Below, one piece after another: positions 25,426 through 34,644 of a DNA stretch of 64,000 nt. Each line of letters begins with the position of its first letter. The stretch's first letter is position 1. A program made the translations under genes and the position numbers. Origin of the DNA: Flavobacterium paronense (GTDB taxonomy: Bacteria; Bacteroidota; Bacteroidia; Flavobacteriales; Flavobacteriaceae); assembly GCF_030409795.1 (NCBI RefSeq), contig NZ_JAUFQN010000019.1:620001-684000 (forward strand), written 5' to 3'. The notes under the pieces were generated by a model that was given only the letters and a program-made list of their open reading frames with translations, was not told the DNA's origin and searched no databases.

Positions 25426-27831
25426 CTAATACAAACTAGGGAATTTATCCGGTTTGGCCTCATGCATAATAGCGTATACTTTTTCGAATACATCTTCTGC
25501 TGACGGCTTCGAGAAATAATCACCATCTGTTCCGTAGGCTGGTCGATGTGCTTTTGAAGTTAAAGTTTGGGGTTGACTATCCAAGTATTGATAGCCGTTG
25601 TGTTCATCAATAATTTGTTGCAAAAGATAAGCAGAAGCCCCACCTGGAACGTCTTCATCAATTACTAATAAACGATTAGTTTTGATGATACTTTTTACGC
25701 AGTCGTGGTTAATATCGAAAGGCAATAAAGATTGTGCGTCAATAATTTCGACATCGATTCCAGCTTCAAGTAATTCTTTTGCCGCTTGTTCAATAATTCT
25801 GATAGTTGAACCATAGGAAACAATTGTGAGATCAGTTCCGATTTTGATAGTTTCAACAACACCAATTGGTGTTTTAAATTCGCCCAAGTTGGTTGGCATT
25901 TTTTCTTTTAAACGATATCCGTTAAGGCATTCAATTACCAAAGCTGGTTCGTCAGTTTCTAACAATGTGTTATAAAAACCTGCTGCTTTGGTCATATTTC
26001 TTGGAACCAAAACGTGAATACCACGGATTGCATTGATGATCATTCCCATAGGTGAACCCGAATGCCAAATTCCTTCCAAACGGTGACCTCGAGTTCTTAT
26101 TATTAGAGGAGCTTTTTGAGTTCCGCGTGTTCTATATTGTAATGTAGCCAAATCATCGCTCATGATTTGAATGGCATATAAAAGATAATCCAGGTATTGA
26201 ATTTCTGCAATTGGGCGCAAACCCCGCATTGCCATTCCTATGCCTTGTCCAAGAATTGTTGCTTCACGAATGCCTACATCGGACACACGAAGTTCTCCAT
26301 ATTTTTCTTGCATACCTTCAAGTCCTTGGTTGACATCTCCAATTGCACCTGCATCTTCACCAAAAATTAATACTTCAGGATATTTTGAAAATAATGCATC
26401 AAAGTTATCTCTGAGTAACATTCGGGCATCAACAACTTCATCATTGTCGGCATAAATTGGTGCTATTTCAGTAGTATGAATAACACTTTTTTCTGATTGT
26501 GAAAATAAGTGAGAACTAAATCTTGGTTGCGTTTTATTGGAATAATTAGTAATCCAAGTTGCTAATTGATGCTTGCCATTTTCATTTGATAACAATCGTA
26601 GTGCTTTGCGTGCCGTTATCATGATTTCTTTCCGTAGCGGTTCTTTTAAAGAAATTAAATCATTCGCTTGTTTTTCTAAAAACACTTTGTTAGCACTTGA
26701 AACAGCAATTACGTTTAGTAATGATGCCAATTCTTTTTGCTCTTCTTTCATGGGTAAAACAAATGCAGTCCAAGCTGCTTTTTTTCCTTCCATTACTTCT
26801 TTTTTAGAGCTGTTTTCTAGTGCTTCTAATTCTTCGGTCGTAGCCAAATCATTTTCAAGTAACCAAATTCGCATTTGTGCTATGCAATCAATTTTTGTTT
26901 CCCATGCTAAACGATCGCTATTTTTATAGCGTTCATGTGAACCCGAAGTAGAATGTCCCTGTGGTTGTGTTAATTCGGTTACGTGGATTAAGACGGGTAC
27001 GTGTTCTTCCCGAGCAATTTCAGCAGCCTTTTCATAAGTAGCAACTAATGATGTGTAATCCCAACCCTTTACAGTTAGTATTTCGTAGCCTTTATTATCT
27101 TCATCACGTTGAAAACCTTTTAAGATTTCAGAGATATTTTCTTTAGTAGTTTGATATTTAGCATGTACAGAAATTCCATACGCGTCATCCCAAACACTTA
27201 TTATCATAGGCACTTGTAAAACTCCAGCTGCATTTATGGTTTCGAAGAACAATCCTTCAGATGTAGAGGCATTTCCAATTGTTCCCCAAGCTACTTCGTT
27301 TCCTTGATTTGAAAAATTTGAAAAATCTTCCAAGCCACGTACATTTCTATAAATTTTTGATGCTAGTGCTAATCCCAATAATCTTGGCATTTGTCCTGCT
27401 GTTGGAGAAATATCGGCACTTGAATTTTTTTGTTGTGTTAAGTTTTTCCAGTTACCATTTTCATCAATAGAATGAGTAGTAAAATGTCCGCCCATTTGTC
27501 TTCCTGCGCTCATCGGGTCATGAGCTAAATCAGCGTGACCATACAAACCCGCAAAAAACTGTTGAATTGATAATTCGCCAATCGCCATCATAAACGTTTG
27601 ATCACGATAATATCCAGAACGGAAATCACCATTTTGAAATGCTTTAGCCATAGCTAATTGTGGCACTTCTTTTCCGTCTCCAAAAATTCCGAATTTTGCT
27701 TTTCCTGTTAATACTTCCTTTCGCCCTAAAAGACTACATTCTCTACTTATTAATGCAATTTTATAATCATTTAAAACTTCTTGTTTGAAGTCTTCAAATG
27801 TAATTTCAGTTTTGGATGTAGTTTCAGACAT
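25426..27831 (-). CDS. Fused alpha/beta E1 component of a 2-oxoacid dehydrogenase (branched-chain type)
   Basis: An 801-residue protein joining E1 alpha (about 1-420) and E1 beta (about 450-800) in one chain. The alpha part has the RDQTF and QMGGHFTTHS regions and the TPP site. The beta part has IFGEDAGAIGDVNQGL, RVSDVGIREATILGQGIGMAMRG as usual, and QSLLPFDIN with VIDEDVPGGASAYLLQQI. It should decarboxylate a 2-oxoacid, probably branched-chain, with TPP and pass the acyl group to a lipoyl E2; no E2 or E3 lies in this window. The TPP motif normally read GDG-X26-NN is Gly-Asn-Ala (186-188), 26 residues, then Asp-Asp (215-216). This single-chain form is common in Flavobacteriia. The ATG at 27831 is supported by a -7 element just upstream. 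Confidence 0.9.
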   Translation of the reverse strand: MSETTSKTEITFEDFKQEVLNDYKIALISRECSLLGRKEVLTGKAKFGIFGDGKEVPQLAMAKAFQNGDFRSGYYRDQTFMMAIGELSIQQFFAGLYGHADLAHDPMSAGRQMGGHFTTHSIDENGNWKNLTQQKNSSADISPTAGQMPRLLGLALASKIYRNVRGLEDFSNFSNQGNEVAWGTIGNASTSEGLFFETINAAGVLQVPMIISVWDDAYGISVHAKYQTTKENISEILKGFQRDEDNKGYEILTVKGWDYTSLVATYEKAAEIAREEHVPVLIHVTELTQPQGHSTSGSHERYKNSDRLAWETKIDCIAQMRIWLLENDLATTEELEALENSSKKEVMEGKKAAWTAFVLPMKEEQKELASLLNVIAVSSANKVFLEKQANDLISLKEPLRKEIMITARKALRLLSNENGKHQLATWITNYSNKTQPRFSSHLFSQSEKSVIHTTEIAPIYADNDEVVDARMLLRDNFDALFSKYPEVLIFGEDAGAIGDVNQGLEGMQEKYGELRVSDVGIREATILGQGIGMAMRGLRPIAEIQYLDYLLYAIQIMSDDLATLQYRTRGTQKAPLIIRTRGHRLEGIWHSGSPMGMIINAIRGIHVLVPRNMTKAAGFYNTLLETDEPALVIECLNGYRLKEKMPTNLGEFKTPIGVVETIKIGTDLTIVSYGSTIRIIEQAAKELLEAGIDVEIIDAQSLLPFDINHDCVKSIIKTNRLLVIDEDVPGGASAYLLQQIIDEHNGYQYLDSQPQTLTSKAHRPAYGTDGDYFSKPSAEDVFEKVYAIMHEAKPDKFPSLY

Positions 27832-27856
27832 AGAAGGAAATTATTTCTTGAAGTAA

Positions 27857-27882
27857 CAAATTTAAATAAAAAGTAGTAACAA
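27857..27882 (-). promoter_or_regulatory. Probable promoter of the E1 dehydrogenase gene
   Basis: Minus strand: TAAATTTG (27857-27864), 25 bases before the ATG, matches TAnnTTTG. A TTG at 27880-27882 lies 15 bases upstream, slightly short for the consensus spacing. Confidence 0.4.
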
Positions 27883-28018
27883 ATTATATTCTGCACCGAA
27901 AAATATAATTTAATTATCTGTAATTTATTTGTTATAAAACGAAGTGGTGCTGAAAAATATTCAATGAAAATTAGAGTATTCAGGAAAATGTTTAAAAAAA
28001 AATGATTTTAACCTCGAC

Positions 28019-30847
28019 TTAAAACCATTTTCTGGTAAAAAGATTGATTAAAGTTTCTGGTCGGAACGTGATAATAAATCGAATTTTTTCGCCATAATTT
28101 TTATCTCCAATTTCCCAGCCATTATTAGAATATACAGGAAAGAATAACTCGAAATAATCAGTAACCATATTCAATCGAATGCCGCTATCATAAACAAACT
28201 TTGGTGTAACATTTTTGTTTTTTATAAAGCCAATATCGCCATAACCTTCAATCCAACTCCATATTGTGTAATTGGCATTGACAGTTGTCATCCAACGATT
28301 AGCTGTTCGAGTTTCGAGTTTTGACTTAAAAAAACCATCGGCAATAATAGATTGTTGGCTAAACAAACCTGTAGTTTCGGAACGACCTAAATAGTCGCTT
28401 TCAAAAAGATAATCCGATGGTCTGTCAAGCCCAAAATCAAAATAGGTTGAGGTAGTTTTGTTGTGTAAAAAGGTTCCGGCAAACAAACGAAGGTTTAGTG
28501 AACGGTTGTTGTCAAAAAGCTTTCTGTATTGTATTTCAGTAGCTAGTTTTCCAAAATTATTTGAATATTGAAAATCGCCTAGAAATGAAAAATGATGAGT
28601 TACTTCGGTTTTGGTATCTATGTATTTAGCATTAAAAATCTGGTAGTTTTCACTGTTTTCGCTAACAGTAAATGCTGTTTTTTGTTTGTCAACTATGATT
28701 TCTTTTATAACAATTGTTTGTTTTCGATTGTTTCTAAAATCATCGGGTCTGAAAAATAGAAAGACAGTTGGTGCTAATTTGGTATAATAAGCATCTGGCG
28801 CATAATGCAAATAATGGCCACTCATCATATACCGAATACTATACAAATTACTATCTCTATTGTATTGGTTTAAATAGACAAATCCTTTTCCTGAAAAATT
28901 CTTTGTTTTGGTAGAAATTGTTGGATTTACATCAAAAATGAAAGGCTTGTCTAAAATGGTTTTGTTGTGAAAGCGAAAGCCAGGCAGTAAACCATCGTAT
29001 AAATTATATTCCAAAGTAGGCACATATAGAATTTGGTTATAATAGGGATCTTCCAAGTCCTTCATAAAATTGAATTTTATCGGACGATTGTTAAGTCGAA
29101 AACCACGTAAGGAACGCCAATTATTTCTCAGATTAAATTCCGGAATTTCATTTTTGTAATTGATAACAATTTTGTCGGCATCGTTTCTTGGAATAGTATA
29201 AACACTATCAGAAGCAATAGTATCGAACCATTTCTTATAGACAATGTTTTTATCTTTTATACCATAAACCGAGATAGGAACGTTGGTTTCGGTTTTATTT
29301 TTTAACGAAAAACTAATGCTGTCTTTGGTTCGGGTAACTTTGTCAAATTTGAAATCGATGATGTCCCTGGATTCAATTAATTTATCAAAAAACCATTCAA
29401 TTTTTTTAGGTGAATTGGTTATTAAAATGTTTTCAAAATCCTTACGGTCTGTTTGCTGCTTGGTGTTTAAAAAAAGAAACTCTTTGATACTTTTTGGAAC
29501 AACATCCTTTTCCAGGTAACTGTCTAAATACCTAAAGCTTAGTCCGGCTCTGTATTTTGAGGCAATTTTTTCGTTGAATTTTATTAGTGTATTTTTTGGA
29601 TTTCCCAAAGGTTGGTCTAAGTTTTTACGTGCCATCAGCATATACAAATAGCTGTATTGACCATTAAAATCTAATGAAACTAAGTTGTAGCCTTTTAGCA
29701 GTTTTAATTTAGCAACACTTCCCATCATCTTGCTGTCGGGATGATATTCGTCAATATATTTCATCATGACATAGACCTGAATTCCGTCATAAATCCAGTT
29801 GTCTTTTCTCGGATCTAATTGTAAAGTGTTGTGCAGGTAATTATTCAGATAGGTTTTTAAAAATTTAATTTCATATAAAAATTCATCCGGAAACGGACTT
29901 ATAAAAAGGGGTAATTGGTTTAAACCATAAAATGGATTTTTGTCATAATCAGCCTGAGAAACAGTTATTTTTGACTGTGGATATTTGCCCAGATTTTCAG
30001 ATACATAATTCACAATTCTGTCAATAACTATAGCTCTTTGAATATCATTTAACCGATTGTCTTTTAAATTAGAAACTACTTCGATATCACTGTTTTTATA
30101 AATTTCAAAATCCTTTTTTCCATCGACAAACAAATTGAAATCAAGACGATTTACACCTGTCAAATGGTAGTTATTTAAACCATTTGCAGTTTCCTTTTGT
30201 ACTTCATTCAAATCAGAAAGTAATTCTAAATTTTGAGCAATTTTGATTTCAATATCATAGTCAGAAAGCGCGTTGGCACAATCGTCTAAATTTAAATTAT
30301 CGTATTTAACAAAGGTTTTATTTTCGTAACGTGCAGGAATGAGAAAGCAGTTTTTGAGGTACATTTTTCCGTTTGGACCATAACCGTATTTTGTGAAGAC
30401 ATCACTCGGAATTTTCACAGTATAATTAAGTGTAAAAGAAGCTTTTTGATTGGGCAAGAGCCTTTCCTTGAGCCTTATTTGAATAACGTCTGGATAGTTT
30501 TTATCTCTTTCCCATGTTAGCAGTGTTTTAGTTTCATCAGTAACGTTGATATCACTTGTTCTGCCTCTTTCTTTTTCTTTTGCCAAATGAAAACCTCTTT
30601 CAAATTCATCGGAAAACCTTGCTGCCATTGGTGTATACTTTGAAGTGTATCCATTCATCCAATCGTTCAGAACGATATTGGTCAAAGTATCATTCGTTTG
30701 GTTAAAAAATGTCAATTCCTGAGTAACGGTCAATTCTTTTTTTTCATTGTCGACGCTCACAATCATTTTGGAATGATGCTGTGCCATTAATTTTATCGGA
30801 TAGGATAAAAGTATAAAGAGAGAAAATATTTTAAAAATTGATTTCAA
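28019..30847 (-). CDS. M1 aminopeptidase-like protein lacking the zinc motif, with outer-membrane beta-barrel-like C-terminus
   Basis: A 942-residue exported protein (signal KSIFKIFSLFILLSYPIK to LMAQ). The N-terminal ~370 residues resemble the M1/gluzincin beta-sandwich and catalytic domains, including VLNDWMNGY, PARYENKTF and WIYDGIQVYVMMKYIDEY (351-368), which aligns with the helix carrying the third zinc ligand in M1 enzymes. No HExxH is present anywhere; the expected place reads YEIKFLKTYLNNYLHN. Peptidase activity is therefore unlikely. The last ~330 residues are rich in alternating aromatic strands (RFHNKTIL, YSIRYMMSGHYLHY, FSFLGDFQYSN) and end RKWF, a terminal-Phe pattern of outer-membrane barrels. 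The start is TTG 30847, because no in-frame ATG precedes the signal peptide. It follows the LOG gene by 34 bp. Confidence 0.8.
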   Translation of the reverse strand: MKSIFKIFSLFILLSYPIKLMAQHHSKMIVSVDNEKKELTVTQELTFFNQTNDTLTNIVLNDWMNGYTSKYTPMAARFSDEFERGFHLAKEKERGRTSDINVTDETKTLLTWERDKNYPDVIQIRLKERLLPNQKASFTLNYTVKIPSDVFTKYGYGPNGKMYLKNCFLIPARYENKTFVKYDNLNLDDCANALSDYDIEIKIAQNLELLSDLNEVQKETANGLNNYHLTGVNRLDFNLFVDGKKDFEIYKNSDIEVVSNLKDNRLNDIQRAIVIDRIVNYVSENLGKYPQSKITVSQADYDKNPFYGLNQLPLFISPFPDEFLYEIKFLKTYLNNYLHNTLQLDPRKDNWIYDGIQVYVMMKYIDEYHPDSKMMGSVAKLKLLKGYNLVSLDFNGQYSYLYMLMARKNLDQPLGNPKNTLIKFNEKIASKYRAGLSFRYLDSYLEKDVVPKSIKEFLFLNTKQQTDRKDFENILITNSPKKIEWFFDKLIESRDIIDFKFDKVTRTKDSISFSLKNKTETNVPISVYGIKDKNIVYKKWFDTIASDSVYTIPRNDADKIVINYKNEIPEFNLRNNWRSLRGFRLNNRPIKFNFMKDLEDPYYNQILYVPTLEYNLYDGLLPGFRFHNKTILDKPFIFDVNPTISTKTKNFSGKGFVYLNQYNRDSNLYSIRYMMSGHYLHYAPDAYYTKLAPTVFLFFRPDDFRNNRKQTIVIKEIIVDKQKTAFTVSENSENYQIFNAKYIDTKTEVTHHFSFLGDFQYSNNFGKLATEIQYRKLFDNNRSLNLRLFAGTFLHNKTTSTYFDFGLDRPSDYLFESDYLGRSETTGLFSQQSIIADGFFKSKLETRTANRWMTTVNANYTIWSWIEGYGDIGFIKNKNVTPKFVYDSGIRLNMVTDYFELFFPVYSNNGWEIGDKNYGEKIRFIITFRPETLINLFTRKWF

Positions 30848-30881
30848 AAAAAAACGAATTACAAGACTTAAGAAAAAAATG

Positions 30882-31607
30882 TTAGAAGTTTGGACTCAGA
30901 TTGTATTTTTTGTAGAAATTATCCAAGGCTTCAACCACTTCATCTTCAGTATCTACAATTTTAATCAAGCTCATGTCGTCAGGATTAGCATTGTTTTCTT
31001 TTTCAATCATCACCGTTTTTATCCACTCAAATAATCCTGCCCAATATTCTGATCCAACCAATATGATTGGGAATTTTCCAATTTTTTTAGTCTGAATAAG
31101 CGTTACGGCTTCAAACAATTCGTCCAAAGTTCCGAAACCGCCAGGCATAACAACAAAACCTTGCGAATATTTTACAAACATCACTTTACGAACAAAGAAA
31201 TAGTCAAAATTTAGATTTTTATCTTTATCAATATACGGATTGTAATGTTGCTCAAAAGGCAGTTCAATATTAAGCCCAACTGATGTTCCTTCGCCATTAT
31301 GAGCACCTTTATTTCCGGCTTCCATTATTCCGGGACCGCCACCAGTGATAACACCATAACCGGCTTTACTTATTTTATAAGCAATTTTTTCGGCTAACAA
31401 ATAGTATTTGGTATCGGGTTTTGTTCGTGCTGAACCAAAAATAGAGACACAAGGTCCAATTCGCGCCATGCTTTCATAACCATTTACAAACTCGGACATG
31501 ATTTTAAAAATCGCCCAGGAATCGTTGGTTCTTATTTCGTTCCAGGTTTTTTGTTTTAATTTTTCCTGAATTTTATCATCTTCATTTAGAAAATCTTGTT
31601 TCTTCAT
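30882..31607 (-). CDS. LOG family protein (TIGR00730 Rossmann fold, nucleotide 5'-monophosphate phosphoribohydrolase-like)
   Basis: A 241-residue cytoplasmic protein of the lysine-decarboxylase-like LOG family. It shows CVSIFGSARTKP, GYGVITGGGPGIMEAGNKGA, and the signature PGGFGTLDELFEAVTLIQ (PGGxGTxxE), plus ILVGSEYWAGLFEW. Family members cleave the N-glycosidic bond of nucleoside 5'-monophosphates such as cytokinin or purine nucleotides. The natural substrate in bacteria of this group is unclear. It starts at ATG 31607 and lies downstream of uvrA, separated by a long hairpin, and upstream of the M1-like gene on the same strand. Confidence 0.9.
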   Translation of the reverse strand: MKKQDFLNEDDKIQEKLKQKTWNEIRTNDSWAIFKIMSEFVNGYESMARIGPCVSIFGSARTKPDTKYYLLAEKIAYKISKAGYGVITGGGPGIMEAGNKGAHNGEGTSVGLNIELPFEQHYNPYIDKDKNLNFDYFFVRKVMFVKYSQGFVVMPGGFGTLDELFEAVTLIQTKKIGKFPIILVGSEYWAGLFEWIKTVMIEKENNANPDDMSLIKIVDTEDEVVEALDNFYKKYNLSPNF

Positions 31608-31652
31608 TTTATACTAATTTTTTATTAGGAGCTATTTCCGGCTTTCCATTAC

Positions 31653-31704
31653 AATCTTTTTAAAATTGCAAGGGTCTAATCCTTGCAATTTAAAAAAGGA
31701 TTTT
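31653..31704 (-). terminator. Long hairpin between uvrA and the LOG gene
   Basis: A perfect 11-bp stem, AAATTGCAAGG (31663-31673) with CCTTGCAATTT (31681-31691), around a 7-base loop. The pairing extends outward with bulges through AATC(C)TTTTT-type flanks to about 31653-31704. On the minus strand a short T-run follows, so it may end the uvrA transcript. A direct repeat CATTACAATC flanks it on both sides. Confidence 0.55.
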
Positions 31705-31732
31705 CATTACAATCCGGGCTAAAAACAGCCTG

Positions 31733-34564
31733 CTAAAGTAATTCTTTTTTCAAAAACTCTGCAGTGAAGCTTTTCTTATTCTTTATAATTTCTTCTGGTG
31801 TTCCTTTGGCAACAATTTCGCCGCCGGCTTTTCCGCCTTCCGGACCAATATCAATAATATAATCTGCTAATTTAATTACATCCATATTGTGTTCGATAAT
31901 CAAAACAGAATTGCCTTTCTCTACTAGTTTGTTAATCACATCCATCAGTACCCGAATGTCTTCAAAATGCAAACCAGTCGTAGGTTCATCCATAATGTAA
32001 AAGGTGTTTCCGGTATCTTTTTTAGATAATTCTGTTGCCAATTTGATACGTTGCGCTTCACCGCCCGAAAGTGTTGTGCTTTGTTGTCCCAAAGTTATAT
32101 AACCCAAACCAACATCCTGAATCGTTTTTACTTTTCGATATATTTTCGGTATGTTTTCAAAAAATGGTACCGCTTCATCCACAGTCATATTCAACACATC
32201 CGAAATGGATTTTCCTTTGTATCGAATTTCCAAAGTTTCTCTGTTGAAACGCTTTCCCTGACAGGTTTCACATTCAACATAAACATCTGGCAAGAAACTC
32301 ATTTCAATTGTTCGAACGCCCGAACCTTCGCAGGTTTCACATCTTCCGCCGGAAACGTTGAAACTAAATCTTCCGGCTTTATAACCACGAATCATGGCTT
32401 CAGGTGTCATCGTGTACAAACTTCTGATTTCCGAAAAAACATCGGTATATGTCGCCGGATTGGAACGTGGAGTTCTGCCAATCGGACTTTGGTCGATGTC
32501 AATTACTTTATCAATATGTTCTAAACCTTCAATTTTTTTATACGGTTGTGGTTTTTTGACGCCATTAAAATAATAAGCATTCAGAATAGGATATAGCGTT
32601 TCATTAATCAAAGTTGATTTTCCGCTTCCCGAAACTCCGGTCACGCAAATCAGTTTTCCCAAAGGCAATTCGATGGAAACATTTTTTAGATTATTTCCTG
32701 TTGCTCCGGTTAATTTTAGAAACTTTCCGTTTCCCTCACGACGCTTTTTCGGAACCTCAATTTTCATTTCACCGTTCAGATACATGGCCGTCATCGTGTG
32801 TTCTTTCAGCAATTCTTTTGGAGTTCCTTTGCTGATGATTTCGCCACCAAATTTTCCGGCTTTTGGTCCGATGTCAATCACATAATCAGCGCGTTCTATC
32901 ATGTCTTTGTCGTGCTCAACAACCAGAACTGAATTGCCAATATCGCGTAATTGTTCTAACGAATGAATTAGTTTTTCATTGTCTCTTTGATGTAAACCAA
33001 TACTTGGTTCGTCCAAAATATAAAGTACACCAACCAACTGTGAACCAATTTGTGTTGCCAAACGAATACGCTGTGCTTCACCGCCGGAAAGCGATTTTGA
33101 ACTCCGATTTATCGATAAATAATTCAGACCAACATTCACTAAAAAGCGTAAACGATCTTTAATTTCTTTGACGATTTCGGTTGCGATGATTTTTTGCTTA
33201 TCATTCAAATGATTGTCTAAATCCTCAAACCAAGCCGATAATTCTGAGATATCCATAGTCGATAAATCGAAAATGTTTTTCTTGTAAATTCGGAAATACA
33301 TGGCTTCTTTTTTCAAACGCGAACCATGACATTCTGGACAACTTACTTCGTCCATGAATTCTTTTGCCCAACGTTTTATAGATGTTGACGGACTTTCGTC
33401 GTATTGATTTTTGATGAAATGCGAAATTCCTTCAAATTCAATTTTATATTCTTTAGTAATGCCTAATGTTTTCGATTCGACTGAGAATTTTTCCTTTCCA
33501 CCGTGCAAAATAACTTCCATAGCTTCTTCCGAAATTTTCTCTATGGCGTCAGTTAAAGTGAATTCGAATTTTTCGCCAATGATTTCCATTTGCTTGAACA
33601 TCCATGAGCTTTTATATTCGCCAAGCGGAGCAAAGCCGCCATTTTTGATAGACAATTTTGGATTTGGAATAATCTTTTTCAGATTGATTTCGTGCACAGT
33701 TCCTAATCCTTTACAGACTTCGCAGGCACCTTTCGGTGAATTGAAGGAAAACAAATTCGGTTCCGGATTTTGGTATGAAATTCCAGACGTCGGACACATT
33801 AAATTCCGACTGAAATAACGAACTTCATTCGTGTCCTGATCCAAAATCATCAATACATTTTCGCCATGGTACATCGCGGTTTTGATGCTTTCAGTTAAGC
33901 GCTTTTCATTATCTTCAGTATTCTCAATTACCATTCTGTCGATGACAATTTCGATATCATGTGTTTTGTAACGATCGAGTTTCATGCCAGGAAGCAAATC
34001 CTGAACTTCACCATTGACGCGAACTTTTACAAAACCTTGTTTGGTAATCTGCTGGAACAATTCGGCGTAATGACCTTTTCGGGCACGGATAATTGGAGCT
34101 AAAATGTTGATACGTTTCCCAGTGAAATTTTTGATTATCAATTCTTTGATTTGTTCATCCGAATAGGAAACCATTTTCTCGCCAGTTACATAACTGAAAG
34201 CTTCTCCAGCACGTGCATATAACAGTCGCAGGAAATCATAAATTTCAGTAATAGTTCCAACAGTAGAACGCGGACTTTTACTCGTAGTTTTTTGTTCGAT
34301 GGCAATTACAGGAGAAAGTCCATCTATTTTATCAACATCAGGACGTTCTAATCCACCAAGAAATTGACGTGCATAAGCCGAAAACGTTTCGATGTAACGA
34401 CGTTGCCCTTCGGCGTAAATGGTGTCAAATGCTAAAGACGATTTTCCCGAACCCGAAAGTCCGGTTATAACGACCAATTTTTCTCTGGGAATCGAGATGT
34501 CTATATTCTTCAGATTGTGCACTCGGGCACCAAGAACTTCAATCGTATTTTCAGTATCTAGCAT
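31733..34564 (-). CDS. uvrA: Excinuclease ABC subunit A
   Basis: A 943-residue UvrA, the damage-recognition ATPase of nucleotide excision repair. Seen: first Walker A GLSGSGKSS (35-43), IEQKTTSKSPRSTVGT, the first zinc site CPTSG...CEVCKGLG and CPECHGSR, the signature LSGGEAQRIRLATQIGS with LDEPSIGLH, second Walker A GVSGSGKST, zinc finger CETCEGSG...CETCQGKR, and second signature TLSGGEAQRIKLATEL with MDEPTTGLH. Length is normal. A TTG 7 codons upstream (34585) overlaps a TATCTTTG promoter element, so the real start is ATG 34564. No uvrB or uvrC is in the window. Confidence 0.97.
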   Translation of the reverse strand: MLDTENTIEVLGARVHNLKNIDISIPREKLVVITGLSGSGKSSLAFDTIYAEGQRRYIETFSAYARQFLGGLERPDVDKIDGLSPVIAIEQKTTSKSPRSTVGTITEIYDFLRLLYARAGEAFSYVTGEKMVSYSDEQIKELIIKNFTGKRINILAPIIRARKGHYAELFQQITKQGFVKVRVNGEVQDLLPGMKLDRYKTHDIEIVIDRMVIENTEDNEKRLTESIKTAMYHGENVLMILDQDTNEVRYFSRNLMCPTSGISYQNPEPNLFSFNSPKGACEVCKGLGTVHEINLKKIIPNPKLSIKNGGFAPLGEYKSSWMFKQMEIIGEKFEFTLTDAIEKISEEAMEVILHGGKEKFSVESKTLGITKEYKIEFEGISHFIKNQYDESPSTSIKRWAKEFMDEVSCPECHGSRLKKEAMYFRIYKKNIFDLSTMDISELSAWFEDLDNHLNDKQKIIATEIVKEIKDRLRFLVNVGLNYLSINRSSKSLSGGEAQRIRLATQIGSQLVGVLYILDEPSIGLHQRDNEKLIHSLEQLRDIGNSVLVVEHDKDMIERADYVIDIGPKAGKFGGEIISKGTPKELLKEHTMTAMYLNGEMKIEVPKKRREGNGKFLKLTGATGNNLKNVSIELPLGKLICVTGVSGSGKSTLINETLYPILNAYYFNGVKKPQPYKKIEGLEHIDKVIDIDQSPIGRTPRSNPATYTDVFSEIRSLYTMTPEAMIRGYKAGRFSFNVSGGRCETCEGSGVRTIEMSFLPDVYVECETCQGKRFNRETLEIRYKGKSISDVLNMTVDEAVPFFENIPKIYRKVKTIQDVGLGYITLGQQSTTLSGGEAQRIKLATELSKKDTGNTFYIMDEPTTGLHFEDIRVLMDVINKLVEKGNSVLIIEHNMDVIKLADYIIDIGPEGGKAGGEIVAKGTPEEIIKNKKSFTAEFLKKELL

Positions 34565-34582
34565 AGCATTTTTTGCAAAGCG

Positions 34583-34590
34583 CAAAGATA
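34583..34590 (-). promoter_or_regulatory. -7 element of the uvrA promoter
   Basis: TATCTTTG on the minus strand matches TAnnTTTG and lies 18 bases before ATG 34564. A clear TTG -33 is not seen at the right distance. Its position rules out the in-frame TTG start at 34585, which would lie inside it. Confidence 0.4.
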
Positions 34591-34644
34591 CTATTTTGGC
34601 TTGGAATTTATAGTAATGAGTTAAGAAGTTATTTTTAAAAAAGG

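Noticed and set aside
27880..27955. GCACC...GGTGC inverted repeat upstream of the E1 gene
   Set aside because: Five-base arms separated by nearly 50 bases are easily found by chance.
32051..32524. 157-residue plus-strand frame
   Set aside because: Antisense to uvrA, which has all its motifs.
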